A stretch of DNA of 64,000 bases from an uncultured Trichococcus sp. (GTDB lineage: Bacteria; Bacillota; Bacilli; Lactobacillales; Aerococcaceae), in the NCBI RefSeq assembly GCF_963663645.1, contig NZ_OY760503.1, positions 1,741,501 to 1,805,500 of the forward strand. The letters run 5' to 3'. A model generated the notes under the pieces. That model was not told where the DNA came from and searched no databases. It saw nothing but the letters and a program-made list of their open reading frames with translations. Below, piece after piece: positions 16,119 through 26,322 of this stretch. Every line of letters begins with the position of its first letter. Positions within the stretch are counted from its first letter, which is position 1. The translations under genes were made by a program, and so were the position numbers.

Positions 16119-17363
16119 TTAAAACGCCCAATCCCCATTGCGGAAGATCGGCATAACGGATCCGTCCTTGCGGATTCCGTCGATGTTCATATCCGCGGAC
16201 CCGATCATGAAGTCCACGTGCGTAGTCGAGCGGTTCAAGCCGGCTGCAGCCAACTCTTCTTGGGTCATTTCCGTACCGCCAACAACACTGGATGCGTAGG
16301 CGGAGCCCAGCGCCAAGTGGTTCGAAGCATTTTCGTCGAACAGGGTGTTGAAGAAGACGATGCCAGATTGTGAAATCGGAGACGGATCCGGAACCAGGGC
16401 GACTTCGCCCAAGCTGCGTCCGCCGTCGTTTTCCTCTACCAAGCGCTTGATCGTGTCTTCGCCTTTTTCGGCAGTCACTTCAGTCACTTGACCGTTCTCG
16501 AAGCGGAACGTCATCCCGTCGATGATGTTGCCGGCGTAGCTCAGCGGCTTCGTCGATTTCACGACACCGTCAATGCGGCGGAAATCAGGCGCGGAGAAGA
16601 CTTCCTCGGTCGGCATGTTGGCGATGAACTTCTCGTTCTGCGCGTTCACGCTGCCGGCGCTTTCCCAGATGTGGTTCTGCGGCATACCGACAGTCAGATC
16701 GGTTCCGTTCGGCGCGGTGTAATGCAAAGCGTCGAACTGTTCGGCGTTCAGCACATCGGCCTTCGACAGCAGGCGCGCTTCATGCGCATCCCAGGCAGCC
16801 ACCGGGTCGGCTTCGTAGACGCGGCAGGTCTTGAAGATTTCGTTCCACAAGGCGTCGACTTGTTCCTCTTCGGTCGCCAGCTCAGGGAAGACTTTCGCCG
16901 CCCATTTCGTTCCGGCAGCGGCAGCGACGGTCCAGCTCACTTTGTTGGCTTGGGTCGCAGTGCGTTGCGCATCGAAGGCGATGTTATTAGCTTTTTGCAC
17001 GGCAGCCAACTTCTTGCCGTCGACGCCGTTCAGCGCATCCGGATCGGCCGAGCGGACAGAAAGGCGGCTCGCTTTCTTTTCGATCATGTCGAGACTTTCA
17101 TCCACCTTGTATTGCGGGATGTTCGTCATTCTCTCTTCGGACGTGTGCAGATAGGTTTCGCGGGTGACGATATCGTCGGTCCACTTGACGATGACTTCTT
17201 CGGCGCCCAGCGCGTACGCTTCCTTCGTCAACAGACGCGCGAACGGTGCCTGCTCGACGTCGATGTTGATGACGATCGTGTGGCCTTTTTGCACATTGAT
17301 CCCTTTCGAAACCAACAATTTGGCGTATTTTTGCAGATTTTCCTCAAAATTCGGTAATACCAT
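16119..17363 (-). CDS. pepS: Aminopeptidase PepS/AmpS (peptidase family M29)
   Basis: This 414-residue cytoplasmic metallo-aminopeptidase releases N-terminal residues from peptides. It has the M29 metal-binding blocks: NMPTEEVF with the first Glu pair (about residue 250), GEVALV (about 315), NHLALGSAY (about 345) and STTHVDFMIGS (about 375), together giving the Glu, His and Asp ligands of the two metals. Length is normal for the family. GGAGTG precedes the ATG on the minus strand and a terminator follows directly, so it is monocistronic. Confidence 0.95.
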   Translation of the reverse strand: MVLPNFEENLQKYAKLLVSKGINVQKGHTIVINIDVEQAPFARLLTKEAYALGAEEVIVKWTDDIVTRETYLHTSEERMTNIPQYKVDESLDMIEKKASRLSVRSADPDALNGVDGKKLAAVQKANNIAFDAQRTATQANKVSWTVAAAAGTKWAAKVFPELATEEEQVDALWNEIFKTCRVYEADPVAAWDAHEARLLSKADVLNAEQFDALHYTAPNGTDLTVGMPQNHIWESAGSVNAQNEKFIANMPTEEVFSAPDFRRIDGVVKSTKPLSYAGNIIDGMTFRFENGQVTEVTAEKGEDTIKRLVEENDGGRSLGEVALVPDPSPISQSGIVFFNTLFDENASNHLALGSAYASSVVGGTEMTQEELAAAGLNRSTTHVDFMIGSADMNIDGIRKDGSVMPIFRNGDWAF

Positions 17364-17473
17364 TGTGTATTCACTCCTATGCTTATAAACGAACTAGCAC
17401 TATCATAGCACAACTTATCTCTAGAGAATAGATAAGTCTCTCGTGTATTTGTGCAAAATTGACCCCGAAACGC

Positions 17474-17497
17474 AAAAAAACTCAGCCGAAGCTGAGC
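17474..17497 (-). terminator. Intrinsic terminator, minus strand
   Basis: CTCAGC TTCG GCTGAG followed by seven T on the minus strand. No gene I can support lies directly upstream of it (17500-17640 holds only very short frames). Confidence 0.7.
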
Positions 17498-17639
17498 TTT
17501 GTCTATTTAACCTTGGGGGGATTAAACAGAAGCTGGAACCACAAGGGCTCCTGTAATTGATATAAAATCGATTACATGTACTATATTCTCACATTTAGGC
17601 AATAAATGCAATATAATTTTAAAAAATTAACGCTTTTGC

Positions 17640-18440
17640 TTTCCGAATGCGTCCCCCAGCCGGCGAAGCGGGGAGAGCGTTCCTCCGATAAGGGCCGGCT
17701 TCGCCGGAGCTGGTGCTTGTAAGGGTTCGTCAACTCCGACAAGGACTTGCTCACCGTAGAAGGGCATGCTTCCAATCTGCCAGCTCCGGCCAGCATTCGC
17801 TCGCAGGAGGACAGCAGATTACCGGAACCCCAACTCCGGCGAGAGGCCCATTCGCCGGAGGAAATCCCCAGCTCCCGTAAAGGTTGCCCTCGCCGGAGCA
17901 GGCGCCCATAATGATCCGTCAACTCCGACAAGGATCCGCTCACCGTAGAAGAGCGAGCCACTAATGCCCTCAGCTCCGGCCAGCATTCTCTCGCAGGAGG
18001 ACAGCAGATTACCGGAACCCCAACTCCGGCGAGAGCCCCGTTCGCCGGAGGAAAGCCCCAGCTCCGATAAGGTTTACCTTCGCCGGAGCTGGGGCCGGTA
18101 AGCGACCGTCAGCTCCGACAAGGCCGCGCTCCCCGAAGAAGAGCGAGCTTCCAATCTGTCAGCTCCGGCTAGCATTCGCCCGCAGGAGGAAAATGATTAC
18201 CGGCAACCGCAACTCCGTCGAGAAGCCCGTTCCCCGGAGGAAAGCCCTAGCTCCTGTAAGGGTTATCCTCGCCGGAGCAGGCGAGCAGCCGACGTTGCCA
18301 CCTCCGACGAGTCCTCGTTCGTCGGAGGCCAGCATCCGCATCCGCGCCCAGCTCCGGCAAGCATTCTCCCACAGGAGGACAATCATTACCGGCAACCGCA
18401 ACTCCGGTGAGAAGGACACTCACCGGAAAACCCTAGTAAC
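17640..18440. repeat. Repeat family B array, about 4 modules
   Basis: Modules of about 180-190 bp. Each contains CAGCTCCGGCC(A)GCATTC, GCAGGAGGACAGCAGATTACCG, a CTCCGGCGAGA...TTCGCCGGAGG hairpin and a CTCCGAYAAGG element. Arms vary but stay complementary. All frames are non-coding in character. Confidence 0.88.
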
Positions 18441-18460
18441 TACTAACAGATAGATATTCA

Positions 18461-18551
18461 AACAATTGGGTCAAATTTTTGTTTTGACCCAATTGTTGGG
18501 TTATAATGAAATCAAACAAACGGGTCAATATTGATTTTTGACCCAAATGTT
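18461..18551 (+). promoter_or_regulatory. AbiE promoter with two palindromic operators
   Basis: AACAATTGGGTCAAA (18461-18475) is the exact reverse complement of 18483-18497. A second palindrome pairs CGGGTCAA (18521-18528) with TTTGACCC (18537-18544). TATAAT at 18502-18507 lies between them. AbiEi antitoxins are known to repress their own operons through such inverted repeats. Confidence 0.75.
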
Positions 18552-18571
18552 AGATAGAAGGGGGAATTTCA

Positions 18572-19309
18572 ATGTCTACTGCTCTGAGACTATCAGAATT
18601 GATGAACTATCTTAAGAAGAATCAGCCGGTTTCGACGAAACAACTCTTGGAATTTTATCGGGCGTTTGAGCCGGACTTAAAAGCTAATACGTTGCGTTGG
18701 CGTATTTATCATTTGAAGCAGGCCAATGTTATTTATACCCCTAAAAGAGGACTGTATGCTTTGCAGGAGAAGAAGGCCTTCCTGCCGGAGCCGACTGAAA
18801 AGATGAAGAAGCTGGCACAACAGATCCAAGAAAAGTATCCTTATGTCAATTTTTCTGTATATCCTACGGAATGGTTGGCAAATTTTACAGGGCATATGTA
18901 TCAATCCAATAATATCATTTTGGAAGTGGATGTTGATGCGTTGGAGTCTGTTTTTCATTTTGTGAAAGAACGGTACACAAATGTATATCTTAGTCCGGAT
19001 CGAGAGGTTTACAACCTTTACATATCACCTCGGGAGGAGAATATCATCGTTAATCGACTGTATGTAGATGCCCCGTTGAATCGAATTCAAGGAAATTATC
19101 ATCTTCCTAAGCTGGAAAAATTATTAGTCGATCTCATTGTCAATGAGCCCATTATATTGCCTATTGGTTTATCCGAATCAAAAACAGTAATCACCAATAT
19201 ACTTGGGAAATACAACATAAATTACTCAACCTTACTACGTTATGCAAAAAAGAGGCACATCGAAAAAAAACTAGCTTCATTTGGATTAAAGGAAAGCGAG
19301 ATGCTCTGA
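18572..19309 (+). CDS. AbiEi-family antitoxin of a type IV toxin-antitoxin system
   Basis: The 245-residue protein has an N-terminal winged helix (LSELMNYLKKNQPVSTKQLL, then LKQANVIYTPKRGLYAL), the arrangement of AbiEi-like antitoxins that bind promoter DNA. The remainder resembles the AbiEi C-terminal antitoxicity domain. AGGGGG lies 10 nt before the ATG. It sits 3 nt upstream of an AbiEii-type nucleotidyltransferase and behind two inverted repeats that match how AbiEi autoregulates. In characterised systems such pairs cause abortive infection on phage attack. Confidence 0.82.
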   Translation: MSTALRLSELMNYLKKNQPVSTKQLLEFYRAFEPDLKANTLRWRIYHLKQANVIYTPKRGLYALQEKKAFLPEPTEKMKKLAQQIQEKYPYVNFSVYPTEWLANFTGHMYQSNNIILEVDVDALESVFHFVKERYTNVYLSPDREVYNLYISPREENIIVNRLYVDAPLNRIQGNYHLPKLEKLLVDLIVNEPIILPIGLSESKTVITNILGKYNINYSTLLRYAKKRHIEKKLASFGLKESEML

Positions 19310-19312
19310 CAC

Positions 19313-20377
19313 ATGATAACTGATAAAAGTTTGACAGCGGATTGGTATCTGGAATTGAACAAACACTACGGCAATCTCGACCGCAATCTGTTTGATAAGG
19401 TTACCCATGCATTTTTGATTTTGGAAAACCTAGCCGAGTCGAAGTTACCGTTTATTTTTAAGGGCGGTACGAGTTTGCTGCTGTTGCTCCAAGAGGTAAA
19501 GCGGTTCTCAATCGATATTGATATTATCGTGCCGGAAGAAGTCTCTATAGATGCTCTGGAAGAAATGTTGAAGAATATAGTGGATAAATCAGTTTTTACG
19601 CGGTTTGAAGAACAAAAAAGGCATGTTAGCGCAATTCCAAAAGCGCATTTCAAATTGTACTATGAGTCGCCATTTGATCAGTCTGAGGTATATGTTTTGT
19701 TGGACGTACTTTTTGAAGAGAATCCCTATAGCCATCTCGATACTCTGGCGATTGTTTGTCCGTTTGTTGATACAGTACCGCCAAATGTATATGTTCAAGT
19801 ACCGGGGATAGCTGATATATTAGGGGATAAGCTGACAGCTTTTGCTCCAAATTCTACAGGAATTCCTTATAATAAAGGAAAAGAGATGGAGATAATCAAA
19901 CAACTCTTTGATATTGAGAGCCTTTTTGATCAGTTGACTGCTATTTCAGGAGTAAAAGAAACCTTCATGCGATGCGCACACCAAGAACTGAAATACCGAC
20001 AGCTGAGTGCTATGAATTACGAAGATGTACTGGATGATATTTTCAACACCGCCATTATCATTGGAGGCAGAGGAAGTCTGGAAAAAGAACTGTTCCTGCA
20101 ATTGGAAGATGGTGTAAGAAGAATCAAATCTCATATCATCAGCCGGAATTACATTGTTGAAGAGGCAGTTGTCAGTGCCTCCAAGGCAGCATACTTGGCA
20201 TTACTATTGAAAAATGATCGCGAGACTATCGAAAAGTTTGATCCACTGGTACCGTTACCGGAATTGGTAGGTGCACCGTTATTCAAAAAGATGGCAAAAA
20301 TCAAAAAGTTCAGTCCGGAAGCCTATTATTATTTTGCGAAAACACAAGAATTGAAAAACAATCAACAGAGTCACTAA
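19313..20377 (+). CDS. AbiEii/AbiGii-family nucleotidyltransferase toxin
   Basis: The 354-residue protein carries the nucleotidyltransferase signature GGTSLLLLLQ (about residue 46) followed by FSIDIDIIVP with the catalytic Asp pair. It also has the downstream conserved DILGDKLTAFAP region (about residue 170), typical of AbiEii (DUF1814) toxins. These transfer nucleotides to tRNA or other targets and halt growth when the antitoxin fails. The ATG starts 3 nt after the antitoxin stop, so expression is coupled. The whole frame is intact. Confidence 0.88.
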   Translation: MITDKSLTADWYLELNKHYGNLDRNLFDKVTHAFLILENLAESKLPFIFKGGTSLLLLLQEVKRFSIDIDIIVPEEVSIDALEEMLKNIVDKSVFTRFEEQKRHVSAIPKAHFKLYYESPFDQSEVYVLLDVLFEENPYSHLDTLAIVCPFVDTVPPNVYVQVPGIADILGDKLTAFAPNSTGIPYNKGKEMEIIKQLFDIESLFDQLTAISGVKETFMRCAHQELKYRQLSAMNYEDVLDDIFNTAIIIGGRGSLEKELFLQLEDGVRRIKSHIISRNYIVEEAVVSASKAAYLALLLKNDRETIEKFDPLVPLPELVGAPLFKKMAKIKKFSPEAYYYFAKTQELKNNQQSH

Positions 20378-20601
20378 CGAACGCCCCATCCTATATAGTT
20401 CTAACGTCAATATATATAGTATGTAGAGTAATGTAGAGTAATGTAGAGTGACTGAAGAATAGTAGCCGCACCCAAGGCCACAATATCGTACCACAAAGCC
20501 AATCGTACTATAATTCGAATGCCGATGTAGAGTATGTACAGTAATAAGCGTACATTTTATTCAGGAACAGTTAATATATCTGACCCGAGGAGGGGATTAC
20601 G
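20378..20601. repeat. Intergenic region with short direct repeats
   Basis: TAATGTAGAG occurs in tandem around 20421-20450, with related GATGTAGAG and GTACAG further on. No gene or clear promoter is seen in the 220 bp between the AbiE toxin and the HipA-like gene. Confidence 0.5.
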
Positions 20602-20973
20602 ATGGCAAATAAACTGTGCTTACTATGGCAAAATGCACGGACAAGCCAGTGGTATCACATTGGCGATCTAGTTTTGAGAGACACAAGCGTCTATGCATTC
20701 ACATATAATATTTCAGATGAAGCTAACGGCTTATATGCCGCGTTGAAAGATGGCTACCATCTGCATCCGACGTTCCCTGAAATCGGGAAAGAGTACGAAT
20801 CAAACTTTTTGTTCAGTACTTTTGCACGAAGGCTGCCCGACAGGAATCGCAAGGATTATGCTCCAATTTTGGCAGAGCTCGGAATCACGCAGGAAAGCAC
20901 GGATTTTGACTTGCTGGCCGCCACAGGAGGTAGGCTGAATTCGGACTCCTATGAGTTTGTGAAATCATCATAA
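20602..20973 (+). CDS. Solitary HipA N-terminal-domain (HipS-like) protein
   Basis: The 123-residue protein starts behind GAGGAGGGG. The C-terminal half reads F..FARRLPDRNRKDYAPILAELGI and DFDLLAATGGRLNSD, which matches the end of the HipA N-terminal subdomain (LLPxxxxRxxlaxxLGIxxxDxxxLLxxxGGD). No kinase domain follows: the frame stops and an unrelated promoter begins. In HipBST systems a separate HipS protein of this type acts as antitoxin to HipT, but no HipT or HipB is adjacent here. The assignment rests on motif reading. The neighbouring AbiE operon suggests a small defence or stress cluster. Confidence 0.55.
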   Translation: MANKLCLLWQNARTSQWYHIGDLVLRDTSVYAFTYNISDEANGLYAALKDGYHLHPTFPEIGKEYESNFLFSTFARRLPDRNRKDYAPILAELGITQESTDFDLLAATGGRLNSDSYEFVKSS

Positions 20974-20986
20974 ATTGAGCTATAAT
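20957..20986 (+). promoter_or_regulatory. Promoter of rpiR-like gene 1
   Basis: TTGTGA (20957) and TATAAT (20981) with an 18-bp spacer, overlapping the end of the HipA-like gene. Confidence 0.6.
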
Positions 20987-21047
20987 CGATACAGACAGCA
21001 TCATTTGCCGAATTGACTGTGAGCATAAAAACTGCGCAGACAACCCC

Positions 21048-21809
21048 ATGCTACCGAACACAAAGGAGGTCTTCACCATCTTCAACCCAGAAATCATCCG
21101 CAGTTTCAACCCTACGGACTTTAAAATCTATGAATGTATTTCGCAGAACGAGCAGCTTGTCGTCTACATGACGATCCGCGAGCTGTCGGAATATGCGGGC
21201 GTGTCGACCGCTTCGATTTTGCGGTTCTGCCAAAAGTGCGGGTTCGCCGGCTACAAGGAATTGAAATACACGCTCAAGAACACGCTGAAAAAACAGTCGA
21301 ACGTCCCGAACAACAACGTTTCGGAAATCATCGATTGCATCCAGAAATTCGAACAGCCGCTCTACAAAGCAAGACTCGAAAAAGCTTTGGATATCCTTTC
21401 GGAGGATGTGCAGATCATCTGCATCGGAATCGGCAATTCCGGGATCACAGCCCGCTATGCCGCGCGGCGATTGTCGTCGCTGAAGAAATTTTCTTTGTGC
21501 ATCGATGACCCTTTCTACAGCGTGGATTTACCGAAAAATAATATGGTTGCGCTCGCGTTTTCCGTTTCCGGTGAGCGGGAGGAGGTCATCCGCATGGTAG
21601 AATCCTTCAAAAAAAGCGGCTGCCCGACTATCGTGGTCACCGTCAGCGAGACCAGCCTGTTGTCGAAATACGCGGACGTCACCTTGCCGTACTATCTCTC
21701 GTACAAAGGGCTGTCAAAAGTCGTCGATACGACCTCACAAGTACCGGCCACCGCGCTCATCGAAATACTGGCGAATATGCTCTATGAAAGAAAACAGCAA
21801 AATGGATAA
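21048..21809 (+). CDS. MurR/RpiR-family regulator (SIS domain), copy 1
   Basis: The protein of about 250 residues has an N-terminal RpiR helix-turn-helix (TIRELSEYAGVSTASILRFC, residues about 42-61) and a C-terminal SIS sugar-phosphate-binding domain (ICIGIGNSGITARYAARRLS and LAFSVSGEREEVIRMV). The only canonical start is the ATG at 21048. However, a perfect AAAGGAGGT (21062-21070) sits inside that frame and points 7 nt ahead to an ATC at 21078. The shorter product would align with RpiR copy 2 at 22845. A terminator follows directly. The inducer is probably a phosphorylated sugar. Targets are not evident next to it. Confidence 0.88.
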   Translation: MLPNTKEVFTIFNPEIIRSFNPTDFKIYECISQNEQLVVYMTIRELSEYAGVSTASILRFCQKCGFAGYKELKYTLKNTLKKQSNVPNNNVSEIIDCIQKFEQPLYKARLEKALDILSEDVQIICIGIGNSGITARYAARRLSSLKKFSLCIDDPFYSVDLPKNNMVALAFSVSGEREEVIRMVESFKKSGCPTIVVTVSETSLLSKYADVTLPYYLSYKGLSKVVDTTSQVPATALIEILANMLYERKQQNG

Positions 21810-21810
21810 A

Positions 21811-21840
21811 GGCTGCCCTGAAACTGGGGCAGCCTATTTA
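21811..21840 (+). terminator. Terminator of rpiR-like gene 1
   Basis: AGGCTGCCC TGAAACT GGGGCAGCCT followed by ATTTAG. Confidence 0.8.
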
Positions 21841-21884
21841 GATAGGGATTTAATTAATACGAGGAGTCAAGATAATCTGCCAAA

Positions 21885-22825
21885 AGTATGTTGGCGGGGA
21901 TAATCCGGCCACTAGGCAATCCAGATGTTTCCTCCGGTGAACGCAGGCTTCGCCGAAGTTCGGCCACATATCAGGTCTTGTGCTCCGACGAAGATGGGCT
22001 CGCCGTAGTTGGATGCCGTGGCATACCGTTGTCCTCCGGTTAGCGGATCCTCGCCGGAGGAGAGCACCGCGCCTGCCGCTCACCTCCGGCCACCGAGCAA
22101 TCCTCTGTTTCCTCCGGCGAACGCAGGCTTCGCCGTAGTTCGGCCTGCATATCAGGTCCTGTGCTCCGACGAAGACGGGCTCGCCGTAGTTGGATGCCGC
22201 AGCCTACCGTCGTCCTCCGGTTAGCGGCCCTTCGCCGGAGGAGAGCGCCGCGCCTGCCGCGCACCTCCGGCCAGCGAGCAATCCGCTTTTTCCTCCGGCG
22301 AACGTAGGCTTCGCCGGAGTTCGACCCGCATATCGGGTCTTGTCCTCCGACGAAGACGGGCTCGCCGTAGTTGGATGCCGCAGCCTACCGTCGTCCTCCG
22401 GTTAGCGGCCCTTCGCCGGAGGAGAGCGCCGCGCCTGCTGCTCAGCTCCGGCCAACGAGCAATCCGCTTTTTCCTCCGGCGAACGAAGGCTTCGCCGTAG
22501 TTCGGCCTGCATATCAGGTCCTGTGCTCCGACGAAGACGGGCTCGCCGTAGTTGGATGCCGCAGCCTACCGTCGTCCTCCGGTTAGCGGCCCTTCGCCGG
22601 AGGAGAGCGCCGCGCCTGCCGCGCACCTCCGGCCAGCGAGCAATCCGCTTTTTCCTCCGGCGAACGTAGGCTTCGCCGGAGTTCGACCCGCATATCGGGT
22701 CTTGTCCTCCGACGAAGACGGGCTCGCCGTAGTTGGATGCCGCAGCCTACCGTCGTCCTCCGGTTAGCGGCCCTTCGCCGGAGGAGAGCGCCGTGCCTGC
22801 CGCTCACCTCCGGCCAGCGATCGAC
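21885..22825. repeat. Repeat family B, 181-bp tandem array (about 5 copies)
   Basis: Five copies with an exact period of 181 bp, seen from the recurrence of GTAGTTGGATGCCG at 22007, 22188, 22369, 22550 and 22731. Copies alternate between two versions (CCTGCATATCAGG and CCCGCATATCGGG), giving a 362-bp higher-order unit. The period is not a multiple of three, so the array is not coding. Confidence 0.95.
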
Positions 22826-22844
22826 ACCAAAAACCAAACCAAAC

Positions 22845-23585
22845 CTACCGCACAGCAACTTCCCCATACCGCCGCGCCAGCGCCTCGACGTAATACAACA
22901 CCGGCAACTGCGACGCCCCCCCACCGCCAACACCGTCCCGCATCGGCACATGGTACGTGAGGATATCGTCGGCGATCTTGTGCACTTGCACATTTTCGTA
23001 GTTCGACACGACGAAGATCCGGTAGCCCAGCGCCTTGGCTGCGCAAAGCTTGTTCAGCGCCAGCTCCTCATCCTGTTGCACTGAAAAGTATAAGATGGCG
23101 CCGCTGTCGCCAGTATCCGCCAAGTTCCGCAACCGGAAAGAATCATCAGTGAAATAGCGCGTCGTCATCCCGGCGGCGTTCAGCAGATAGGAAGCATACT
23201 GCACCAGCTGGCCTTGCAGCCCCGCGTTACCAAGCAAAATTTTGTCCTCGCAGCCGATAAACCGGTCCATGGCCGCCAGCATACTATCCTGGATCCCATC
23301 CTGCGACACCGAAGAGAAGAATTCCAACAGGTACTCCAGCTCGTTATCCTTCTGTTCCACAACAGCATCCTCCACCAAATAGTGCTGGTACTGGTATTTG
23401 AACTCAGAGAAGCCGCTGCAGTCCATCTTTTTGCAGAAGCGCATGACGGTGGAGGAGGAGACGTTCACCGCTTCGGCGACGTCCTTCACCTTCATCCCGG
23501 CCAGTTCTTTCGGGTGCCGCAATATATAATCGTACACGAGTCTTTCCAGCTCGTTCAGGCTATTCACTTTGTTGATTGTAAACAT
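22845..23585 (-). CDS. MurR/RpiR-family regulator, copy 2
   Basis: The protein of about 246 residues begins MFTINKVNSLNELERLVYDY at an ATG (23585) 10 nt behind AAAGGACGG. The helix-turn-helix is VKDVAEAVNVSSSTVMRFC (residues about 34-52). The SIS domain follows, with LGNAGLQGQLVQYASYLLNA and ILYFSVQQDEELALNKL. It is divergent from the 6-phospho-beta-glucosidase gene, a common pairing, and probably regulates it in response to a phosphorylated glucoside. The C-terminus ends 20 bp from the 181-bp array. Confidence 0.88.
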   Translation of the reverse strand: MFTINKVNSLNELERLVYDYILRHPKELAGMKVKDVAEAVNVSSSTVMRFCKKMDCSGFSEFKYQYQHYLVEDAVVEQKDNELEYLLEFFSSVSQDGIQDSMLAAMDRFIGCEDKILLGNAGLQGQLVQYASYLLNAAGMTTRYFTDDSFRLRNLADTGDSGAILYFSVQQDEELALNKLCAAKALGYRIFVVSNYENVQVHKIADDILTYHVPMRDGVGGGGASQLPVLYYVEALARRYGEVAVR

Positions 23586-23843
23586 GTTAGCAGCGCCGTC
23601 CTTTCTCGCAACAATTTGGTTCCCCGGCATAAGCCGACCGGAAACCCTCATTTCTAATTATATCGGAAAACGCCCCCACCAACCAACTCCATTTCCCACA
23701 AAAAATCCACTACAAATCCCAACCCATCCACCTTGTTACACCCTGTGACAATTCCGCAACAAATGACAAAATCCGAAATCGATTTCTGGATGCCGCCGAC
23801 GCGTTGTATTCAACGCAGTCCGGTGCTAAATTTATTCCAGTGA

Positions 23844-23930
23844 GGCAAAAGCGAAGCGGCCATCAATGCCGAAATGGAAGAAGAAGCGGAAAAAATACAA
23901 GCGGCCAAACTGGCTGAAGAGGGGATATAG
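23844..23930 (+). pseudogene. Possible 3' remnant of a gene upstream of bgl
   Basis: A 28-codon open stretch after an in-frame TGA reads KSEAAINAEMEEEAEKIQAA..LAEEGI and stops 3 nt before the next gene. It has the composition of a protein C-terminal helix and has no start. It also carries the ribosome binding site (GAGGGG) of the next gene. It may be the end of a deleted transporter or PTS gene. The original family cannot be told. Confidence 0.3.
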
Positions 23931-25355
<1,425 letters not shown>

Positions 25356-25361
25356 TTATTA

Positions 25362-25396
25362 AAGCGGCATCCGGATGCGGGTGCCGCTTTTCTTTG
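25362..25396 (+). terminator. Terminator of 6-phospho-beta-glucosidase gene
   Basis: AAAGCGGCATCCG pairs with CGGGTGCCGCTTT and is followed by TCTTT. Confidence 0.85.
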
Positions 25397-25404
25397 GGTT
25401 GTGC

Positions 25405-26085
25405 TGGCTTCGCCGGAGCAGATGGCTGGATGGGTGCGTCAGCTCCGATAAGGGTCCGCTCCCCGGAGGAAGGCACCACCTCCGATAAGGTTTGCCTTCG
25501 CCGGAGCAGGCGAGCGAACGATAGTGCCACCTCCGACGAGCTCTCGTTCGTCGGAGGACATCCTCCGCATCCGCCCCCAGCTCCGGCCAACATTCTCCCG
25601 CAGGAGGAAATCAAATTACCGGAAGCCCAACTCCGGTGAGAAGGGCGCTCACTGGAGGAAGGCACCACCTCCCGTAAGGGGTGTCCTCGCCGGAGCAGGC
25701 GAGCGTACGACGATGCTACCTCCGCCGAGCCCTCGTTCGTCGGAGGACAGCTTCCACATCCGCGCCCAGCTCCGGCCAACAATCTCCCGCAGGAGGAAAT
25801 CAAATTACCGGAACCCCACCTCCGGCGAGAGACCCGTTCCCCGGAGGAAAGCCCCACCACCGACGAAACTTGCCTTCGACGGAGCAGGCGAGCAAACGAT
25901 ATTGCCACCTCCGACGAGCTCTCGTTCGTCGGAGGACAGCCTCCGCATCCCGCCCCAGCTCCGGCCAGCATTCTCTCGCAGGAGGACAGCATATCACCGA
26001 AGCCCGCAACTCCGGCGAGAAGCCCGTTCGCCGGAGAAAAGCCCCACCACCGACGAAACCCGTCTTCGCCGGAGCAGCCGGCGTG
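25405..26085. repeat. Repeat family B array, about 4 modules
   Basis: Modules of about 180 bp. Each has CACCTCCGACGAGC...CGTTCGTCGGAGGACA, CAGCTCCGGCC, GCAGGAGGAAATC and a CTCCGGCGAGA hairpin. No gene is seen. Confidence 0.88.
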
Positions 26086-26159
26086 AGCTTTTCCCACAAT
26101 TACTTCAATGAATTTGTCCAAAACGTGGAAAGATTGTGCACAATGCCTCTGATACAATA

Positions 26160-26285
26160 CAGACACAGGCACCACCAACACAGACAGCACCAAAATAGGC
26201 ACCACCCAAACAGGCACCACCCAAACAGACAGCACCAAAATAGGCACCACCCAAACAGCCACCACCAAAACAAACCCTACAAACA
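26160..26285. repeat. Short tandem repeats in the leader of the PTS IIC gene
   Basis: Variants of a 15-bp unit (AGGCACCACCCAAAC, ACAGCACCAAAAT) are repeated about eight times between 26160 and 26285. This is low-complexity, C/A-rich sequence just before the IIC ribosome binding site. Confidence 0.8.
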
Positions 26286-26322
26286 GAAAATACTCATAGC
26301 CCACAAATAAAGGAGGAGAAAA

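Noticed and set aside
17500-17640. Short minus-strand peptide ending ITGALVVPASV before a terminator
   Set aside because: No start codon with a ribosome binding site could be found; kept only as a note because of the terminator behind it.
22009-22767. Series of 71-residue open frames starting MDAAAYRRPPVSG, repeated every 181 bp
   Set aside because: They come from the tandem repeat. The period is not a multiple of three, there is no ribosome binding site, and the opposite strand is equally open.
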